Positions 28,056 through 37,338 of a stretch of DNA of 64,000 bases are shown in pieces. Source of the DNA: VRUE01 sp963742535. Its GTDB lineage: Bacteria > Actinomycetota > Thermoleophilia > Solirubrobacterales > 70-9. A model generated the notes under the pieces. It searched no databases, was not told the DNA's origin, and saw only the letters and a program-made list of their open reading frames with translations. The position numbers and the translations under genes were made by a program. Positions within the stretch are counted from its first letter, which is position 1; the number at the start of each line of letters is the position of its first letter. The stretch covers positions 744,001-808,000 of the forward strand of contig CAVUMC010000002.1 of NCBI GenBank assembly GCA_963742535.1, given 5' to 3'.

Positions 28056-29404
28056 TCAGTCGCCGCTGTTCTGTGCCGTCAGGCTCGGCGCGAAGGACTT
28101 CACTTTCGAGCCGGCGGCAAGCCCGAGCGGTTCGAGTCCCAGCAGGTCCTCAGTGGAACGCAGCAGCGAGTAGGTGTCGTAGGCCGCCGAGTCGGTGGCG
28201 CCGGGCTGGCCGAACGGCGAGACGACGAGGGCGCCGGTGCGCAGCTCCTCGCCCGTCGGCGATGGGCCCCCGGACTCGCCGGGTTGACGGCGGAGAAAGT
28301 GACGACCAAAGCGCCGTCCGCCTTGTAGGCGGGCGAGGCGAGGATCTTGGGTACCCAGGTCGAGAGGAAGGCGTCGGCGGCGGCCGCTCCTTCCACTCCT
28401 CCCGGCGCGCACTGCGCAGCCGTACCGGCTTCGCAGGGCGTCGGCGCGATGAACGAGTAGCTCGGCGTCTTCTCGGCTTTCGTCAGGTCCTTGCTCAGCT
28501 GTTCGAGCGGCACGTCGTTTTCGGAGCAGTCGCCGAGGTCGAGCAGCGAGTGGAAGTAGGTGAAGGGGTTTTGACTCGTCGCATAGCCACCGGGCTGGGC
28601 GGCCGTGCTCGGCTCACCGGGGTCCGGGTGCACACAATCGGCGGGCTTGCCCGCTTCATCGACCATCCCGCCCACATAGGCATGCCAGCCGAGCTGGGCG
28701 ATGGTGAGCTGGTCGGCGATGGTCTGCGTTTCGACCGGGTAGACGCAGCCGGCGCCGTTGAGCAGGCCCTTGCTGTTCGGAGCAGTTGTGAACGCTTCGT
28801 ATTCCGGGCAGCCCGCCTTGGTCGCAGAGTTCGGCGGCTGGCCGCTGATTGCGGCGATGCCGTTGGGCAGGGCACCGGCGTCGAGCGCCGCAAAGTGATC
28901 GAGCAGGATGCCCTGTGGCCGCAGGGTGGCGCTCAGGTACGGCATCTGCGACTGCGCCCCAAAGGCTTGTTCGTAGCCGGGGCTGCTCAGCGAGATCACG
29001 AAGACGTGTTTGACCGGACCGGTTTCCGGCGTCGGTTCGGGCGCTTTCTTGGGTTCTTCCGCGACCGGTTCGCTGGCGGGCGCCGGGGCGGGCGCAGCAG
29101 CCGGTGGCGAGTAAGACGGTTCCGGAGCAGGGGCCGGGGACGATTCTTCGGCCGGCGCCGGAGCGCTCTTGGCCGGAGCGCTGGATTCAGGCGGCGCACC
29201 GACCATCGCGGCGTTGTGCGCGCCGAGATTGCGAGCGAGCAGGGCCGCGAGCGCGCCGCTCCCCCCCGCGCCGGTCATCGCGCTGGCGACGATCGCCGAG
29301 GTGGCGACCACCGAGGAGGCGACCAGAAGACCGAAGCGCTTGCCGGTCAGCGAAGCCGCGGCGGCGATCGCCTGGCCGGCCTTGGCCCGGATCGCCGCCT
29401 TCAC
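28056..29404 (-). CDS. Membrane-anchored phosphoesterase-family protein lacking catalytic residues (frameshifted near 28277)
   Basis: About 450 residues from a GTG overlapping the previous stop. An N-terminal membrane anchor (FGLLVASSVVATSAIVASAM) is followed by an Ala/Pro/Glu linker and a PF04185-like phosphoesterase fold: KHVFVISLSSPGYEQAFG, PYLSATLRPQGILLDHFAAL, GALPNGIAAISGQ, SQNPFTYFHSLL. The fold continues after an apparent missing G (run at about 28274-28278) with YDTYSLLRSTEDLLGLEPLG. Usual catalytic positions are changed: EN to SS, Ser to Ala before LPN, HNP to QNP, DE to SA, and the late His to Thr. It is likely a non-enzymatic relative. Last of four overlapping genes after pstB. 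Confidence 0.75.
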
Positions 29405-29814
29405 GGTGCCACCGCCGTCAGCGAGTGGCCACACTGCGGGCAGAAGCGATCGGCCGGCCCGTAGGGCGAGTTACAGCTCGGGCAGAGGCCGGCAGCATCG
29501 GAGCGCTGCAGCTCCAGCTCCCGCTCCAAGGCCAGCAGCTCGGCGTCGACCCGCTGCAGCTCAGCCGCCTTGCGGGTAAGGATGTCCATTCGCACGTGGT
29601 CGCGGATCGCCATCTCATAGAAGGCGCCGCCGAGATCGGTCTGCATGATCGTGAACTTCTCCAACAGCCGGTCGCGCTGGGCGCGCAGCTCGGCGCTTTC
29701 CTCCTGCGTCGGCTCCGCTTTCGGCGGCTCGGGCGGTGGCTGCCGGTGCGGCTTCTTTCTCGCCGACTTGAAAGCCTCAGTTGGCCGGCGCAGGACGTTC
29801 TCCAGTGCACTCAC
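29401..29814 (-). CDS. Coiled-coil protein with C-terminal zinc ribbon
   Basis: A 137-residue cytosolic protein. GTG 29814 overlaps the preceding stop (GTGA). It has a basic/Pro-rich N-terminus, a long charged helix (~40-110: ELRAQRDRLLEKFTIMQTDL, then LQRVDAELLALERELELQ), and a C-terminal zinc ribbon CPSCNSPYGPADRFCPQCG with four Cys. I do not recognise a named family. Its place between a zinc-ribbon membrane protein and the phosphoesterase-like protein suggests that the three form a complex. It is part of the pst transcription unit by overlap. Confidence 0.78.
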   Translation of the reverse strand: MSALENVLRRPTEAFKSARKKPHRQPPPEPPKAEPTQEESAELRAQRDRLLEKFTIMQTDLGGAFYEMAIRDHVRMDILTRKAAELQRVDAELLALERELELQRSDAAGLCPSCNSPYGPADRFCPQCGHSLTAVAP

Positions 29815-30473
29815 GGTTCGCCCGCCCCTCCCGGCGCCGCCGGCGCGGAGCTGGGATCGCCGCCAACGACGACCACGTCGGGGATGTTCTGCTGCGCTTT
29901 GATGTAGTTGCTGCCAGTCTGTTCGGGGTTTTCTTCGACCAGGCGCGTGTCTTCTTCCACCTTTTTCTGCGGGGGCTTGTAGCCGGTCACTTGGTGCACC
30001 TCTCCGTTGCTGGTCTTGGCGACCACTTTGCCCCCACCCTTGGTCGATTTCTTCGCCTCTTTGACTTTTTTCGCTTTGCCGGAGGTGCTCGCCGTGGTCG
30101 TGCCGGCCGTGGTTCCCGCCACCGCCGCGGGCTGGTTGCGCAGCGCTTCCAACAACGCCTCGTTGTCGTTGCCGTCGTTGCCACTGCGACCGACGACGAC
30201 GCCGATCGCGACCGCGATCGGCAGCAAAGCGAAGAAACCGACGGCAGCCGCGCGGCTGCCAGAGCCCGCTTTTTTGCCGGCTGGCCGTGGCGGTGGCCGG
30301 TGGGCGCGCTTGCTCATCGCCGCGAAGTAGCGCGAGGACGGGTTGGTGCCATTGCCGCGGCGGGCGCCGCAGTTGACGCAGTAGCGCTGCTGCGGATCGA
30401 GCGGAGAACCGCACTCCTCGCAGGGCTCGTACTGGCCGACACTCGCCAACGGGCGCTCGGACGTGGCGCTCAT
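29811..30473 (-). CDS. Zinc-ribbon single-pass membrane protein
   Basis: A 220-residue protein from an ATG that overlaps the lipoprotein stop (ATGA). The N-terminal zinc ribbon CEECGSPLDPQQRYCVNCG (residues 18-36) is followed by a basic segment, one membrane helix (AAVGFFALLPIAVAIGVVVG, about 75-94), and a Ser/Thr/Lys-rich extracellular tail. No known enzyme domain. The topology (cytosolic ribbon, outside tail) fits a scaffold or sensor. It is in the tight gene chain that begins with pstS. Confidence 0.78.
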   Translation of the reverse strand: MSATSERPLASVGQYEPCEECGSPLDPQQRYCVNCGARRGNGTNPSSRYFAAMSKRAHRPPPRPAGKKAGSGSRAAAVGFFALLPIAVAIGVVVGRSGNDGNDNEALLEALRNQPAAVAGTTAGTTTASTSGKAKKVKEAKKSTKGGGKVVAKTSNGEVHQVTGYKPPQKKVEEDTRLVEENPEQTGSNYIKAQQNIPDVVVVGGDPSSAPAAPGGAGEP

Positions 30474-30676
30474 CGCTTCTCGCCTCCCTTCCCATCGGAC
30501 TTGGCGTGCTTTTGCTTGCGCTTCTGTTCGCGCTTTTCGAGGATCCGCTTCGATTCGACCTGCTTAGCCGCGGCCTTGTCCTGCGTCGTCTCACAACCGC
30601 TCGCGCCGAGCGCGAGCAGCAGGACGAGCACAGCCGCGACGGCGGCCCGGTATGTCGCGCGCCTAACCGAAAGCAC
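30470..30676 (-). CDS. Small lipoprotein in the pst operon
   Basis: A 68-residue protein from a GTG that lies inside the 3' end of pstB (14-bp overlap). The signal peptide ends in the lipobox ALGASGC (Cys about 28). The mature 40 residues are almost all Lys/Glu/Gln/Arg, with no fold I recognise. The overlap with pstB and with the next gene (ATGA) makes it part of the same transcript. Confidence 0.72.
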   Translation of the reverse strand: MLSVRRATYRAAVAAVLVLLLALGASGCETTQDKAAAKQVESKRILEKREQKRKQKHAKSDGKGGEKR

Positions 30677-31589
30677 CGCTCACGTAGTCCTGGGTGCGCG
30701 GCTCGCGGGGCGAGCCGAAGAGGGCGGTAGCGCTGCTGTACTCGACCAGCTCGCCGAGATACATGAAGGCGACGTTGTCGGCTATCCGGTAGGCCTGCTG
30801 CAGGTTGTGGGTGACGATGACCACGGCGACGTCGTCGCGCAGCTTCACGATCAGGTCCTCGATCACCTGCGTCGACTGCGGGTCGAGCGCCGAGCAGGGC
30901 TCGTCGAGCAGCAGCACCTCGGGCTCGGCGGCAAGCGCGCGAGCGATGCAAAGCCGCTGCTGCTGACCGCCGGAGAGGCGCAGCGCCGGGTGGTCGAGGT
31001 TGTCCTTTACCTCGTCGAAGAGCCCGGCCCGCTGCAGGGCGCTGTGGACCTTCGGCTCCAGCGTCTTCTTGCGCACCCGCCGCGAGCCCTGCTCGCGCAG
31101 GACGTAGGCGATGTTGTCGAAGACGCTCATCGGAAAGGGGTTGGGCTGCTGGAAGACCATCGTCACCCGGCGCCGCAACAGGGTCGGCTCGATCAGGCGA
31201 ATGTCGACGTCGTCGAGCAGGATGCGGCCGGTCAGGGTCGCGGTGCGGGTCAGCTCGGTGAGCCGGTTGAGCGAGCGCAGCAGCGTCGTCTTGCCGCAGC
31301 CCGAGGGACCGATCAGGGACAGCACCTCACCCTGGCGCACCGGAATCGAAACCGATTTGACCGCTTCGCGGTCGGCGTAGGAGACAGAGACGTCGTCGAT
31401 CTCCATGCGGCGGATCGAGAACTGCGGCGCCCCGATCGAACGGCGCGCGGCGGTAAAGCCGCCGGAGGACGGCTGGGACCCGCTGCCGTCTTTGCCGGCA
31501 GTGGCCGGAGGCGCAACCTCGCGTGCCGGCGGCGTCTCCTCTAGCGGCAGCCGCCTGATCGGCGGCGGCACAGGGATCAGTGACTCCAC
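30663..31589 (-). CDS. pstB: Phosphate ABC transporter ATP-binding protein PstB with N-terminal extension
   Basis: A 308-residue ATPase. Walker A GPSGCGKTTLLRSLNRL, Q-loop MVFQQPNPFPMSVFDNIAY, signature LSGGQQQRLCIARAL and Walker B LLLDEPCSALDP identify PstB. The core starts near residue 62; the first 60 residues are a Pro/Ala-rich extension not found in standard PstB, so a start at the Met of RRMEIDDVSV (about residue 62) is an alternative. It energises phosphate uptake with PstA and PstC. Its start overlaps the pstA stop. Confidence 0.93.
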   Translation of the reverse strand: MESLIPVPPPIRRLPLEETPPAREVAPPATAGKDGSGSQPSSGGFTAARRSIGAPQFSIRRMEIDDVSVSYADREAVKSVSIPVRQGEVLSLIGPSGCGKTTLLRSLNRLTELTRTATLTGRILLDDVDIRLIEPTLLRRRVTMVFQQPNPFPMSVFDNIAYVLREQGSRRVRKKTLEPKVHSALQRAGLFDEVKDNLDHPALRLSGGQQQRLCIARALAAEPEVLLLDEPCSALDPQSTQVIEDLIVKLRDDVAVVIVTHNLQQAYRIADNVAFMYLGELVEYSSATALFGSPREPRTQDYVSGAFG

Positions 31590-32584
31590 GTTCCTGCCTT
31601 TCTCGCGCGGCGGTGGACGACGTCGACGGCGGCGTTCAGCGCCAGCACCATCAGCAGCAGGACGAAGGCCGCCGCGTAGGCCTTCTGCGGCTGGTTGAGG
31701 TTCCCGGTCGGGGAGGCCTCATAGACGAAGTTGGTCAGCGTGGTCCCGGCCCCGCGCAGGTAGTTGAGCGGGAAGGCACTGCCGACCGGGGCGAAGTTCT
31801 GGGTGGCGCCGAGGAGGACGACGATGATCGCCGTGTCGCCGATGATGCGGCCGAGACCGAGCATCGCCCCGGTGGCGACCTGCGGCCGCGCGGTCGGCAG
31901 CAGGATCCGCCGCACCGTCGCGATCTTGGTCTTGCCGACCGCGTAGGAGGCCTCGCGCACGTGCTGGGGGATCGCATTCAAGCCCTCGCGTGTGCTGGCG
32001 ACGACCAGCGGCAGCGCAACCAGCGAGAGCATCGCCGAAGCGGCAAAGAAGGAACGGCCGAAGACGACGCCTTCCGAGGTGCGGCTGAGGAAGCCGAGCG
32101 CGGTGCTGGAGAAGATCACGGTGCCGAAGAGGGCGAGCACGATCGAGGGAATGCCGGCGATCGCCTCGATCGTCGATTCGGCGATCCGCGCCAAGGCAGC
32201 CGCGGCCGTACTCGACCAGCCAAACCGCGATGCCGATACCAACGGGAAGCGCCAGCGAGATCCCCATCACGGCGACGATCAGGGTGCCGATGAAAGCGTC
32301 GGAGAAGCCACCCGATTCGGCTTGGTTGAAGCCGCCGCTGGCGGGAGTGACCAGCATCGAGGGTTTCAGGTACTTGATCCCCTGCAGGAAGAGGTAGACG
32401 GCGATCGCCACCGCGATCGCGCAGAAGAGCAGCCCGAGTGCCCAGCAAATCGCAAGGCCGATGCGATCGGAGAGCTGCCAGGTGGCGCTGCCCTCGACCG
32501 CGCCTTTGCGCGAGGGCTGCGGTTGCTGCGGCGGCGTGGCGGGCGGACCTTTTTGCGCCGGAGGCGTGGCGACCGAGGAATCCA

Positions 32585-32585
<1 letters not shown>
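31577..32585 (-). CDS. pstA: Phosphate ABC transporter permease PstA (frameshifted near 32207)
   Basis: About 335 residues. The first frame gives a Pro/Gln-rich N-terminus, one helix (IGLAICWALGLLFCAIAVAIAVY) and GTLIVAVMGISLALPVGIGIAVWLVEY. From about 32207 the protein continues in another frame: ALARIAESTIEAIAGIPSIVLALFG, then the coupling loop ASYAVGKTKIATVRRILLPTA and GDTAIIVVLLG. One extra G in TACGGCC restores the frame, which I read as a sequence error. The ATG is adjacent to the pstC stop; the end overlaps pstB. Confidence 0.87.
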
Positions 32586-33580
<995 letters not shown>

Positions 33581-34420
33581 CTAGCGCTTCTTGGGCTTCT
33601 TGTTGAAGGCGGGGACACCGCCGGCTTTGGCGATCACTTCACCGGCGAGCGGGTCACGCCGCGCCCAATCGATGAACTTGGAGAGCGCGGGAGAGATGCC
33701 GCTGCCGTCGCCGGGAAGGACGAGGAAGAGATAGCGCGAGAGCGGGTACTTGAGCGGCTCGACGCTGATCTTCGACGCTTCGCAGCCGACGCCGTTGACC
33801 TTCAGCGCCTTCTGCCCCTTGCCCTGCCAGGCGAGACCGTCATAGCCGATCGCATTCGGGTCGGTCTTAACCGCGTTGACGACGAGGCCGTCGGCAGTTA
33901 GGGCGTTGACGTTGGAGGCCGGCAGTTCGTTGTTGAGCACCGCCTGGAGGAAGAAGTTGTAGGTCCCTCCATTGGTGTCGCGGCCGACCGGGTCGATCGT
34001 CGTCGCCAGGCCCGAACCGGCCAGCTGGCTCCAGTTGGTCAGCAGCCCCCGGTAGATATCGTGGGTCTGCTGGATCGTGATGTTTTTGAGCTTGTTCTTC
34101 GGGTTGACGTCAATGCAGAGCCCGTCGAGGAACATCTTGATGTAGGTCGTGCCCGCGTCACTGGGCAGCGGCGTACGTGCCTGCCCCGCGAACTGACTGG
34201 TCCCGTTCTGCACGTCCTTGACGCCGGCGTTGCCGCCGTTGGCCGTGTAGACGAAGTGGACCTTGTGGTTGACCTCTTTCGTGTAGGTGGTGAAGAGCGC
34301 CTGCAGGACCGGCTGCGCCGCAACCGAGCCCGATCCGATCAGGGTCACGGCCCCGGCAGAGGCCGGCAGCGCGAGAGCCACGAGGGCCACCACCGAAATG
34401 ACGAGAGTCCTGATTCTCAT
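33581..34420 (-). CDS. pstS: Phosphate-binding protein PstS (secreted, no lipobox)
   Basis: A 279-residue periplasmic binding protein, first gene of the pst unit. The signal peptide (VVALVALALPASAGA) lacks the lipobox Cys usual for Gram-positive PstS, so it may be released or held by another partner. The binding domain reads LIGSGSVAAQPVLQALF, VYTANGGNAGVKDVQNGTSQFAG (phosphate loop), then VGRDTNGGTYNFFL. The upstream region is AT-rich with TTATTGACC at 34502-34510; no clear PHO box was found. Confidence 0.9.
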   Translation of the reverse strand: MRIRTLVISVVALVALALPASAGAVTLIGSGSVAAQPVLQALFTTYTKEVNHKVHFVYTANGGNAGVKDVQNGTSQFAGQARTPLPSDAGTTYIKMFLDGLCIDVNPKNKLKNITIQQTHDIYRGLLTNWSQLAGSGLATTIDPVGRDTNGGTYNFFLQAVLNNELPASNVNALTADGLVVNAVKTDPNAIGYDGLAWQGKGQKALKVNGVGCEASKISVEPLKYPLSRYLFLVLPGDGSGISPALSKFIDWARRDPLAGEVIAKAGGVPAFNKKPKKR

Positions 34421-34558
34421 GCGTGTTTTGATTCCTTTCCTTGCCGGGTACTGGAGTTTCTTGATTGCCTAACTCGACATGACCCTAGCAGCTTCTGTAC
34501 CTTATTGACCTCTTTACTAAAGAAGGCTGCCCCGGCACGCCTGATAACGGAGGTTCAA

Positions 34559-35215
34559 TTGCTCAAAAGACGACTGTCCACGCCTCGCGCCATCACCGTC
34601 GTGGCCCTGGCGGCTGTACTCGCGGCGGCGATCGCCGTGGCGCCGTCGCTTGCCGGTGCGCCCTTCATCACGAAGCAGGCGGCCGGGAAGATCTACGTGA
34701 CCAACAAGAAGGCCTCGACCCTGTATCTGAGGAAGAAATCGGCCGGCAACACCTATGTGGCGAAGGCGGAAGCGCCGCTGACGCCAGTAGTCGGGGTGGC
34801 GGCAGGGACCGCGGTCTTCGGCCCCTCGGGCGCGACCTCGCCGGGGTACATCCCCACGGCCTTCACCACGGTCGCGACCCCTGGCACCGCCCCGGCGGTG
34901 GTCACCTTCTCCGGTCAGGCGACCTGCGTCGCGGCCAAACCGACGATCGAACTGGCCTGCCCGGTCCAGATCCTGGTCGACGGCCAGTCACTGGGCAAAG
35001 TCAACTTCGCCCCGGCGACCGCCGCTTCACCGCCGGCCGCGCCGCTGACCTACACGGTCACGCAAACCACGGTGCTGCAGAAAGGCGGCCATGTGATCGC
35101 CGCGCAGTACGCCGGTGCCAAAAACGTGATCTTCACGCTGAAAAGCTGGAACCTCGCGGTCCAGGCCTACCCGGAACGCCCGGAAGCGCCGACGACGGAA
35201 ACCGCGAAAAAGTAG
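34559..35215 (+). CDS. Secreted protein with N-terminal KIYVT/LYLRK-type repeats
   Basis: About 218 residues from a TTG with GGAGG 6 bases upstream. The signal peptide (TVVALAAVLAAAIAVAPSLAGA) is followed by short repeats built on aGkxYvtkkxA: AAGKIYVTNKKASTLYLRKK and SAGNTYVAKAEA. The rest is a beta-rich domain with one Cys pair (QATCVAAKPTIELACPV). Similar repeat openings occur in uncharacterised secreted actinobacterial proteins. It is divergent from pstS and followed by a strong terminator. Function unknown. Confidence 0.75.
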   Translation: MLKRRLSTPRAITVVALAAVLAAAIAVAPSLAGAPFITKQAAGKIYVTNKKASTLYLRKKSAGNTYVAKAEAPLTPVVGVAAGTAVFGPSGATSPGYIPTAFTTVATPGTAPAVVTFSGQATCVAAKPTIELACPVQILVDGQSLGKVNFAPATAASPPAAPLTYTVTQTTVLQKGGHVIAAQYAGAKNVIFTLKSWNLAVQAYPERPEAPTTETAKK

Positions 35216-35242
35216 ACGCGGCGTAACACCGGCCTGAACGAG

Positions 35243-35277
35243 AACCGCCCCGGAGTGGAATCCACTCCGGGGCGGTT
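35243..35277 (+). terminator. Strong terminator hairpin after the secreted repeat protein
   Basis: A 17-base arm (35243-35259) and its exact complement (35261-35277) form a long GC-rich stem with a minimal loop, ending in GGTTT. It lies 28 bases after the TAG at 35215 and could also stop the converging small gene at 35302. Confidence 0.75.
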
Positions 35278-35301
35278 TGCTCGAGGGAGGTCGGGAGAGA
35301 C

Positions 35302-35535
35302 CTAGTGCCCGCGCAACTGGAACCGCGCGGGGCGTGGGAGCGGCTCGCCGAGGATCAGGCGGGCCCGGTAGTAAAGAGCTTCAAAAGCCTGGGTATCGAG
35401 CTCGTCCGTACCGCTCTGCTCACGGCCTGGCTGGGTCGCGATCCCTTCTGCCGGCCCACCCCCTACCGGCTGGCGATATACGCCGTTCAGCCTGCCGCGC
35501 GAGACGAATTTCGTGTGCTCTGGTGCGCCACTCAC
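35302..35535 (-). CDS. Small hypothetical protein (77 aa)
   Basis: A 77-residue protein from a GTG with a very good AAGGAGGAG ribosome site 4 bases upstream, which is the main reason to call it. The sequence is polar with no membrane helix. A C-terminal LYYRARLILGEPLPRPARFQLRG is the only stretch that looks structured. No family recognised. An AT-rich promoter-like region with TTATTGACC on the plus strand lies directly upstream, shared in part with the divergent PhoD-like gene. Confidence 0.55.
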   Translation of the reverse strand: MSGAPEHTKFVSRGRLNGVYRQPVGGGPAEGIATQPGREQSGTDELDTQAFEALYYRARLILGEPLPRPARFQLRGH

Positions 35536-35619
35536 CTGCTCCTCCTTTCTTTGCTTTATTGACCATCTAACTCAACAATAGCATGTGAGTTCGCCGGAGG
35601 TCCTGGGTACATAGGTCAG

Positions 35620-37266
35620 ATGTCCAATCTGGTGCTGGGGCCGCTGCTGCGCTATGTCTCCGAAAACGAGGCGACGATCTGGGTCGAGACCGACTCGCCC
35701 TGCGAGGTCGAGGTTCTTGGCAGGCACGAGCCGACCTTCTCGGTCGCCGGCCACCACTACGCGCTGGTCCGCATCGAAGACCTCGAGCCCGGCGGCTTCT
35801 ACGAGTACGAGGTCCACCTCGACGGGGAGCGTCGCTGGCCCGAACCCGACAGGAACCTGCCGCCGAGCGCGATCCGCACCCTCTCCCCCGGCAAGCCGGT
35901 TGACATCTGCTTCGGCTCCTGCCGCGTCGCCGTGCCGCACGAGCCGCCCTACACGCTGAGCAAAGACGAGGACGAAGACGGCCACGAGCTCGACGCCCTG
36001 CACGTGCTCGCCGAGCAGATGGCGCGGGGCGACCGCAGTAACTGGCCGGAGCTGCTCTTCCTGCTCGGCGACCAGATCTACGTCGACGAGGGCTCGCCGC
36101 GGACCCGCGAGAAGATCGAGGCGCGGCGCGACACGAGCGAGCCGCCGGGCAAGGAGATCCTCGACTTCGAGGAGTACACCTGGCTCTACGAAGAGTCCTG
36201 GAGCGACCCGATGATCCGCTGGCTCTTCTCCACCGTCTCGGTCTCGATGGCCTGGGACGACCACGACATGAGCGACGACTGGAACATCTCGCGCTCCTGG
36301 CACGAGGAGATGGACCGCAAGGAGTGGTGGCACGAGCGCGCCGTCGACGGCATTGCCAGCTACTGGATCTACCAGCACATCGGCAACCTCTCGCCGCGCG
36401 AGCTGGATGAGAACGAGCTCTACGCCAAGGTGCGCGGCAATCGCGACGCGACCCCGATCCTGCGCGGCTGGGCGAAGGAAATCGACTCAACCGCCGCGGG
36501 CACGCGCTGGAGCTTCTGCCGCGACATCGACGGCACCCGGGCGCTCTTCGTCGACTCGCGCGCCGCCCGCGTGCTCACCGAGGAGCGCCGCTCGATGTTC
36601 GACGACGAGACCTGGGATTGGGTGGTCGAGCACGCCAGCGGCGACTTCGACCACCTGCTGATCGGCACCACCGTGCCCTTCCTCCTCTCTCCCGGTTTCC
36701 ACTACCTCGAGGCGTGGAACGAGCGCCTCTGCGATGGCGCCTGGGGCCGGCCGCTCGCGCGCTCGGGCGAGAAGCTGCGCCGCGCGGTCGACTTCGACCA
36801 CTGGGCCGCCTTCCAGTTCTCCTTCCGGCGCATGCGCGAGCTGCTCGAGGAGATCGGCTCCGGCAAGCGCGGCAAGCCGCCCGCCTCGATCGTGCTCCTC
36901 TCCGGCGATGTCCACCACGCCTACGTCTCTGAGGTCGCCTTCAAGCCCGAGTCGAAGGTGGAGAGCGCCGTCTACCAAGCGGTCTGCTCCCCCTACCGCA
37001 ACCCGCTCGGACCCGGTGAGCGGCGCGTCGTCCGCGCCGGCTTCTCCCGGCCCTTCGGCACCGTCGCCCGCGGCCTCGCTCGCGCCGCGGGCGCACCCGA
37101 CCCCGGCATCCGCTGGCGCCTCATCGACGGCCCCTTCTTCGACAACCAGGTGGCGACCCTGCGGCTCGACGGCCGTAGGGCGATAGCCCGGCTCGACAAG
37201 ACGGTCGCCGGGGAGGATGATCACCCGCAAGCGCTCGAAAAGTCCTTCGAGCGCCGGTTGACCTGA
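35620..37266 (+). CDS. PhoD-like alkaline phosphatase / phosphodiesterase
   Basis: A 548-residue metallophosphoesterase. It has an N-terminal beta-sandwich (1-95), then the catalytic core: FGSCR, LLFLLGDQIYVDEGSP, MAWDDHDMSDDWN and VLLSGDVHHAYVSE, giving the Asp/His/Asn metal ligands of PhoD enzymes. No signal peptide is visible, so it is probably cytoplasmic, unlike classical Tat-exported PhoD. The neighbouring pst operon suggests a role in phosphate metabolism. It ends with FERRLT before a bidirectional hairpin. Confidence 0.88.
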   Translation: MSNLVLGPLLRYVSENEATIWVETDSPCEVEVLGRHEPTFSVAGHHYALVRIEDLEPGGFYEYEVHLDGERRWPEPDRNLPPSAIRTLSPGKPVDICFGSCRVAVPHEPPYTLSKDEDEDGHELDALHVLAEQMARGDRSNWPELLFLLGDQIYVDEGSPRTREKIEARRDTSEPPGKEILDFEEYTWLYEESWSDPMIRWLFSTVSVSMAWDDHDMSDDWNISRSWHEEMDRKEWWHERAVDGIASYWIYQHIGNLSPRELDENELYAKVRGNRDATPILRGWAKEIDSTAAGTRWSFCRDIDGTRALFVDSRAARVLTEERRSMFDDETWDWVVEHASGDFDHLLIGTTVPFLLSPGFHYLEAWNERLCDGAWGRPLARSGEKLRRAVDFDHWAAFQFSFRRMRELLEEIGSGKRGKPPASIVLLSGDVHHAYVSEVAFKPESKVESAVYQAVCSPYRNPLGPGERRVVRAGFSRPFGTVARGLARAAGAPDPGIRWRLIDGPFFDNQVATLRLDGRRAIARLDKTVAGEDDHPQALEKSFERRLT

Positions 37267-37292
37267 CGGGGCCTTGACTCAAATGGCGAGTT

Positions 37293-37329
37293 GGGGCGGG
37301 GCGCCACCCGGCAAAGCGCACCCCGCCCC
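37293..37329. terminator. Bidirectional hairpin between convergent PhoD-like and cysA genes
   Basis: GGGGCGGGG (37293-37301) pairs with CCCCGCCCC (37321-37329) between two convergent stops at 37266 and 37339. GC-rich with only short T stretches, so of moderate strength. Confidence 0.55.
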
Positions 37330-37338
37330 TTCGCCCCT

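Noticed and set aside
34421..34558. PHO box upstream of pstS
   Set aside because: No pair of GTTCACC-like direct repeats was found; only AT-rich sequence with TTATTGACC.
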